Notes under the pieces: model-generated | Seen by the model: the letters and a program-made list of their open reading frames with translations, nothing else | Told to the model about the DNA's origin: nothing | The model's database searches: none | In this document: piece by piece, positions 60,828-64,000 of the stretch | Layout of the letters: every line of letters starts with the position of its first letter | Numbering within the stretch: the first letter of the stretch is position 1 | From: Hordeum vulgare subsp. vulgare | Taxonomy: Eukaryota > Streptophyta > Magnoliopsida > Poales > Poaceae | Direction: 5' to 3' | DNA length: 64,000 bases | Assembly: GCF_904849725.1 (NCBI RefSeq) | Contig: NC_058520.1 | Coordinates: 348,499,670-348,563,669, forward strand | Position numbers and translations under genes: made by a program

Positions 60828-61153
60828 CTCTGCCGTCTGCTGGCACACGAAAAAGGGGTCTATATTCTTTGCCGTCTGCCTCTGGCATGTTTGCCGTCAG
60901 CCAGCAGACGGCAAAGAAGGGAGTAGGTTGACCTAAGGTTTCCCCGGCCAGATGAGCTTCTTTGTCGTCTGCTGGCGCCTTCTTTGTCGTCTGCCGCGGA
61001 CGACAAAGAGCTGACTGCTAGCAAAGACCTTCTTTGCCATCAGCGAGTTCTTTGCCGTCAGTTTTGCTGAAGCTGATGGCAAAGAGTGTCTTTGCCGTCA
61101 GCTAGCAGACGACAAAGAATAGGCAGACGGCAAAATCTCTGATTCCAGTAGTG
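60828..61153. repeat. CACTA2 right subterminal motif cluster
   Basis: About ten direct and inverted variants of TTTGCCGTCTGC, TTTGTCGTCTGC and TTTGCCGTCAGC lead to the terminus ATTCCAGTAGTG. Confidence 0.75.
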
Positions 61154-61440
61154 AATGGTGGTCAGCAGTTTGCTTCTTTGAATCAATTCTTGGCAAACTA
61201 GCCGAAGTCCTTCACCTCCTATGACCGGCCATTTGATGCGGATGACTGGATCCACGACATGAACAAATACTTTGAGTGCAGTAATGTCAGACCAGAGTAC
61301 TTTGTCAAGTTTGCGACTTTCCAGCTCAAGGGGCACGCAGCAGAATGGTGGCATCAATTGAAAGATTCCAGCGGCAGCAGAGTGATCAGCTCGGATGATT
61401 TCTGTAGGGATTTTAGGGCTCACTATATTCCAGCAAGTTT
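61154..61440 (+). pseudogene. gag: gag fragment of the second A unit
   Basis: It continues the gag cut at 48497: GGQQFASLNQFLAN, a TAG, then SYDRPFDADDWIHDMNKYF and WHQLKDSSGSRVISSDDF. It is homologous to 10544-10790 but keeps Trp where copy 1 has Cys (AEWWHQ against AECWQQ). At about 61440 (CCAGCAAGTTTTT) the match to gag ends and sequence of element C begins. No LTR or target duplication marks this edge, so it is a deletion or recombination joint. Confidence 0.8.
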
Positions 61441-64000
61441 TTACACAGTACTAATATAGAAATTCCATAAATCTTCCTAATTTTTCAGAATTTTTGGAGT
61501 TACAGAAGTATGGCAATTAACTATATTACTACATACTGTTTTGTTTTAAACAAATTCTATTTTTTTGCATGCATAGTTTGCTTGTTTTGATTATGGTCTG
61601 GATTATATCAGGGGGTATAAGCCACGGATAAGTTAGAATACAATACCTTATGCTAAAATAAAATAATAATCAATTTATAACCGTACCTAAAAGTGTTTAT
61701 TATGTTGCCTATACTAACGGATCTCACAAAGTTTTTTTGACTTTTGTGTGGTTGAATTTTACAAGTTTTTTGGTATTATCTCGATGGACAAAGGAATGAG
61801 AATTGACAAGATCCCAAGCTTGGGGATGCCCAAGTCACCCCAAGGTAATATTCTAGGTAGACTCAAATGTCTAAGCTTGGGGATGCCCTAGGAAGGCATC
61901 CTCTCTTTCGTCTCAATCCTTCAGTTTGTTACTTGGAGCTACATTTTTATTCATCACATGATATGAGTTTTGCTAGGAGCATCGTTTGCTTTTGTTTACT
62001 TTAATTTCAGTTTGGCACAATGATTTTTGTCTAGATACACCTATTTGAGAGAGAGACACCATCATCATAATTTGTTAGAATGCTCTATGTGCTTCATTTA
62101 TATGTTTTTAGCTTAGCAGTTGCTCTAGTACTGCACTTATATCTTTTTGAGCACGGTGGCGTGTAGATTTTAAATAAATAATGTGCTCTCATTTCTCACT
62201 TATATTTGTTTGAGACTGAGTAAACAGTGAAGGTAATTTGCGTGGGTCATAAGACTAGATCAAAAATAATAAATGTTCATTGAGTGATAATTAAAACCAT
62301 AATGTAGCACATATAGAGAACTTGTGGTTAATGGTATTGATGTGGTGATATGAAAGGGTGTGAGCACATAATCATTAATTCAGATAGGTGTCGATATTAA
62401 CAGATGTCAAAACTTCTTGAACATCTGAAAAATTAAAAGGGCATAGTGATGATGTGTGAGCATTTCTATTCCTCGTTGAAAACCTAGTGTGGTTTCGAGT
62501 CGAAGTCACGCGATGGTTAATTCCTACCAACCCTCTCTCTCGGGGCTTGCGAGTAGTACTTTGATGTGTGATAAGACTAATAAAACTTTGCAATAATATG
62601 AGTTCTTTATTACTAATGTGATACCATAGACATACGCAATCTCAACTCCTTATATTTGCTAGCATCTCTAGTATCGCTCATAGCCCATTCTCACCTCGAG
62701 GATTGGTTCAATTTTCGCCGGTGCTCCAAACCCTGTGACATGATACACTATGCTGCATATAAGCCTTATTATATCCTTCTCAAAACTGCCACGATACCTA
62801 CATATAATGGCATTTACATAGACATTCCGAGATATGTTACCATGCAAATTTCATCGTCAATTCAGATGACTAGTTCGTTCATCATCATATTGCTTTGCAT
62901 GATCATATAGAGCTCACATAGTATTTGTGGCAAATCCACCGTTCATAGTAGCATTTATGGAAAATCCACCAATTATCATATGTTGAATACATGTGACACT
63001 AGATCATTGCACATCCTGGTACACTGCCAGAGGCATTCATATTTGAGTCATGTCGCTTCATAGTTCATCATATCGAGTTATCCATGAGTTGTAAGTAAAC
63101 AGTGTGATGATCATCATTATTAGAGCATTGTCCCGGTGAGAAAATAAAGATGGGGGAGGCCAAATGGGCCCACCATATATATATACAAAATAAATGAGAG
63201 AAAAGAGAGAAGGGACGTGCTACTATCCTTTACCACACTTGTACCTCAAAGTGGCACCATGTTCATCAAGTAGAGAGTCTCATATTATATCATTCATATG
63301 CTAGTGGGAATCAAAAAATATTATAATCTTGGCTTGTATATTCTTATGAAGGGCTTCCTCAAATGCCCGTGGTCTTTATGAGCAAGCAAGTTGGATTCAC
63401 ACCCCACCTAGCTTCAGTGGAGCTTTCATACACTTATAGCTCTAGTGCATCATTTGGACGTCAATCCCTACACTTATAGCTCTAGTGCATCATTTGCACA
63501 ACAATACCTACTCCTTGGGTCAATATCTATCGATGGGCATATCCATAGCCTGTTGGTACACCTAGTTGATACGAGACTATCTTCTCCACTTTTCATCCCC
63601 TGTGAAACCGGCCACGTTATTCTATTCCACCACCTATATTCTATGTCCAATGGTTCACGAAGATGTATTGCGTGAATAATAAAAAGTTGATTCATATTGA
63701 AAAGATATGATCTAATTGCCTGACTTGGGCACCGTGGTGCTTTACGTTTGTAGTTATGTGCTGAAGATGGAGCCATGCCAAGCTAATATAATAAAGATGG
63801 ATAGGGGTGAAACAATCTTTGAGGACCGTACACCTTGAAAAAATAATTATTTTGCTGCCTATACTTATAAATATTGTTGTGTTAATATTTGTTAACTCGT
63901 CGTTTCTCAATGAGAATACATGCATAAGATTACATCATGGATAGAATGTCACATCAAAAATTATGTTTTTATCATTTACCTCCTCGAGAACGAGCAGGAA
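61441..64000 (+). mobile_element. 3' internal region of outer element C
   Basis: Noncoding sequence of the kind that precedes the 3' LTR in Sabrina/WHAM-type elements, including the phrase AAGCTTGGGGATGCCC at about 61817 and again near 61874. Part of it (about 62685-62825) also occurs inverted at 7122-7275. No pol of C remains; it was lost together with the edge of A. A 28-base direct repeat lies at 63429 and 63469. The 3' LTR is beyond the window. I see no gene. Confidence 0.6.

Larger units (their letters stand above)
48498..61153 (-). mobile_element. CACTA2, En/Spm transposon with both genes
   Basis: A 12,656-bp element running from CACTACAGGAATCACC to GATTCCAGTAGTG (reverse complement CACTACTGGAATC). 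It is flanked by the 3-bp duplication AAT (48495-48497 and 61154-61156). Its genes are on the minus strand, so its transposase-proximal end is at 61153. Gene order matches CACTA1. Two arrays of ~400-bp GA-rich units (49818-51470 and 58424-60063) add much of the extra length. Confidence 0.92.

Noticed and set aside
60465..60888. Gly/Arg- and Pro-rich frames on both strands
   Set aside because: Same situation in CACTA2: G-rich DNA with few stops and no motif.

Overview
The window is intergenic DNA from a large plant genome. It is most likely a Triticeae grass (wheat, Aegilops, rye or barley). The evidence is several nested Ty3/gypsy retrotransposons with 1.5-5 kb LTRs, one LTR of the Sabrina/WHAM kind with a tRNA-Asp-type primer site, and two En/Spm (CACTA) DNA transposons with TNP2-type transposases. 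I see no convincing host gene, rRNA gene or functional tRNA gene. Apart from an unrecognised coding remnant at 29-878, every coding segment I can identify belongs to a mobile element, and all of them carry stops or frameshifts.

Layout. 1-7121 is mostly unclassified: the coding remnant, a 44-bp minisatellite (3141-4265), three copies of a ~265-bp repeat (4385-5105), a small tandem repeat (6271-6520) and perhaps an LTR end at 7121. From 7376 the window lies inside an outer gypsy element, called C here (LTR 7376-8919, primer site 8934, gag-like remnant 9086-9772, 3' internal part 61441-64000). A chromodomain gypsy element, A (plus strand), sits in C: LTR start 9773, gag, pol 30096-33408, second LTR 33447-47487 and then a second leader and gag start. 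A second chromodomain gypsy element, B (minus strand, 11436-23593), sits in A at the gag/protease boundary.

The region has been rearranged. A 14.5-kb block from inside C to inside the right LTR of B (9086-23593) was tandemly duplicated, with the joint at 23593/23594. In the second copy B has collapsed to a solo LTR (25894-30091). That solo LTR is a mosaic of the left and right LTRs of B, so the crossover can be placed within about 80 bp.

Two CACTA transposons came in later. CACTA1 (34434-43535, 3-bp duplication TAG) lies in the second LTR of A and reads on the plus strand. CACTA2 (48498-61153, 3-bp duplication AAT) splits the second gag of A and reads on the minus strand. Both carry a TNP2-type transposase gene, a second gene of the Ptta/En/Spm type, a GC-rich probable first exon, subterminal TTTGCCGTC motifs and a conserved ~210-bp hairpin just upstream of the transposase. 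CACTA2 also has two arrays of a ~400-bp unit, each unit holding a purine-to-pyrimidine mirror palindrome.

The items most worth a second look are the paired CACTA hairpins, three evenly spaced tRNA-like box A/box B modules in the A LTR, an extra ORF upstream of gag in B, the palindrome arrays with one flipped loop, and the duplication plus solo-LTR history.
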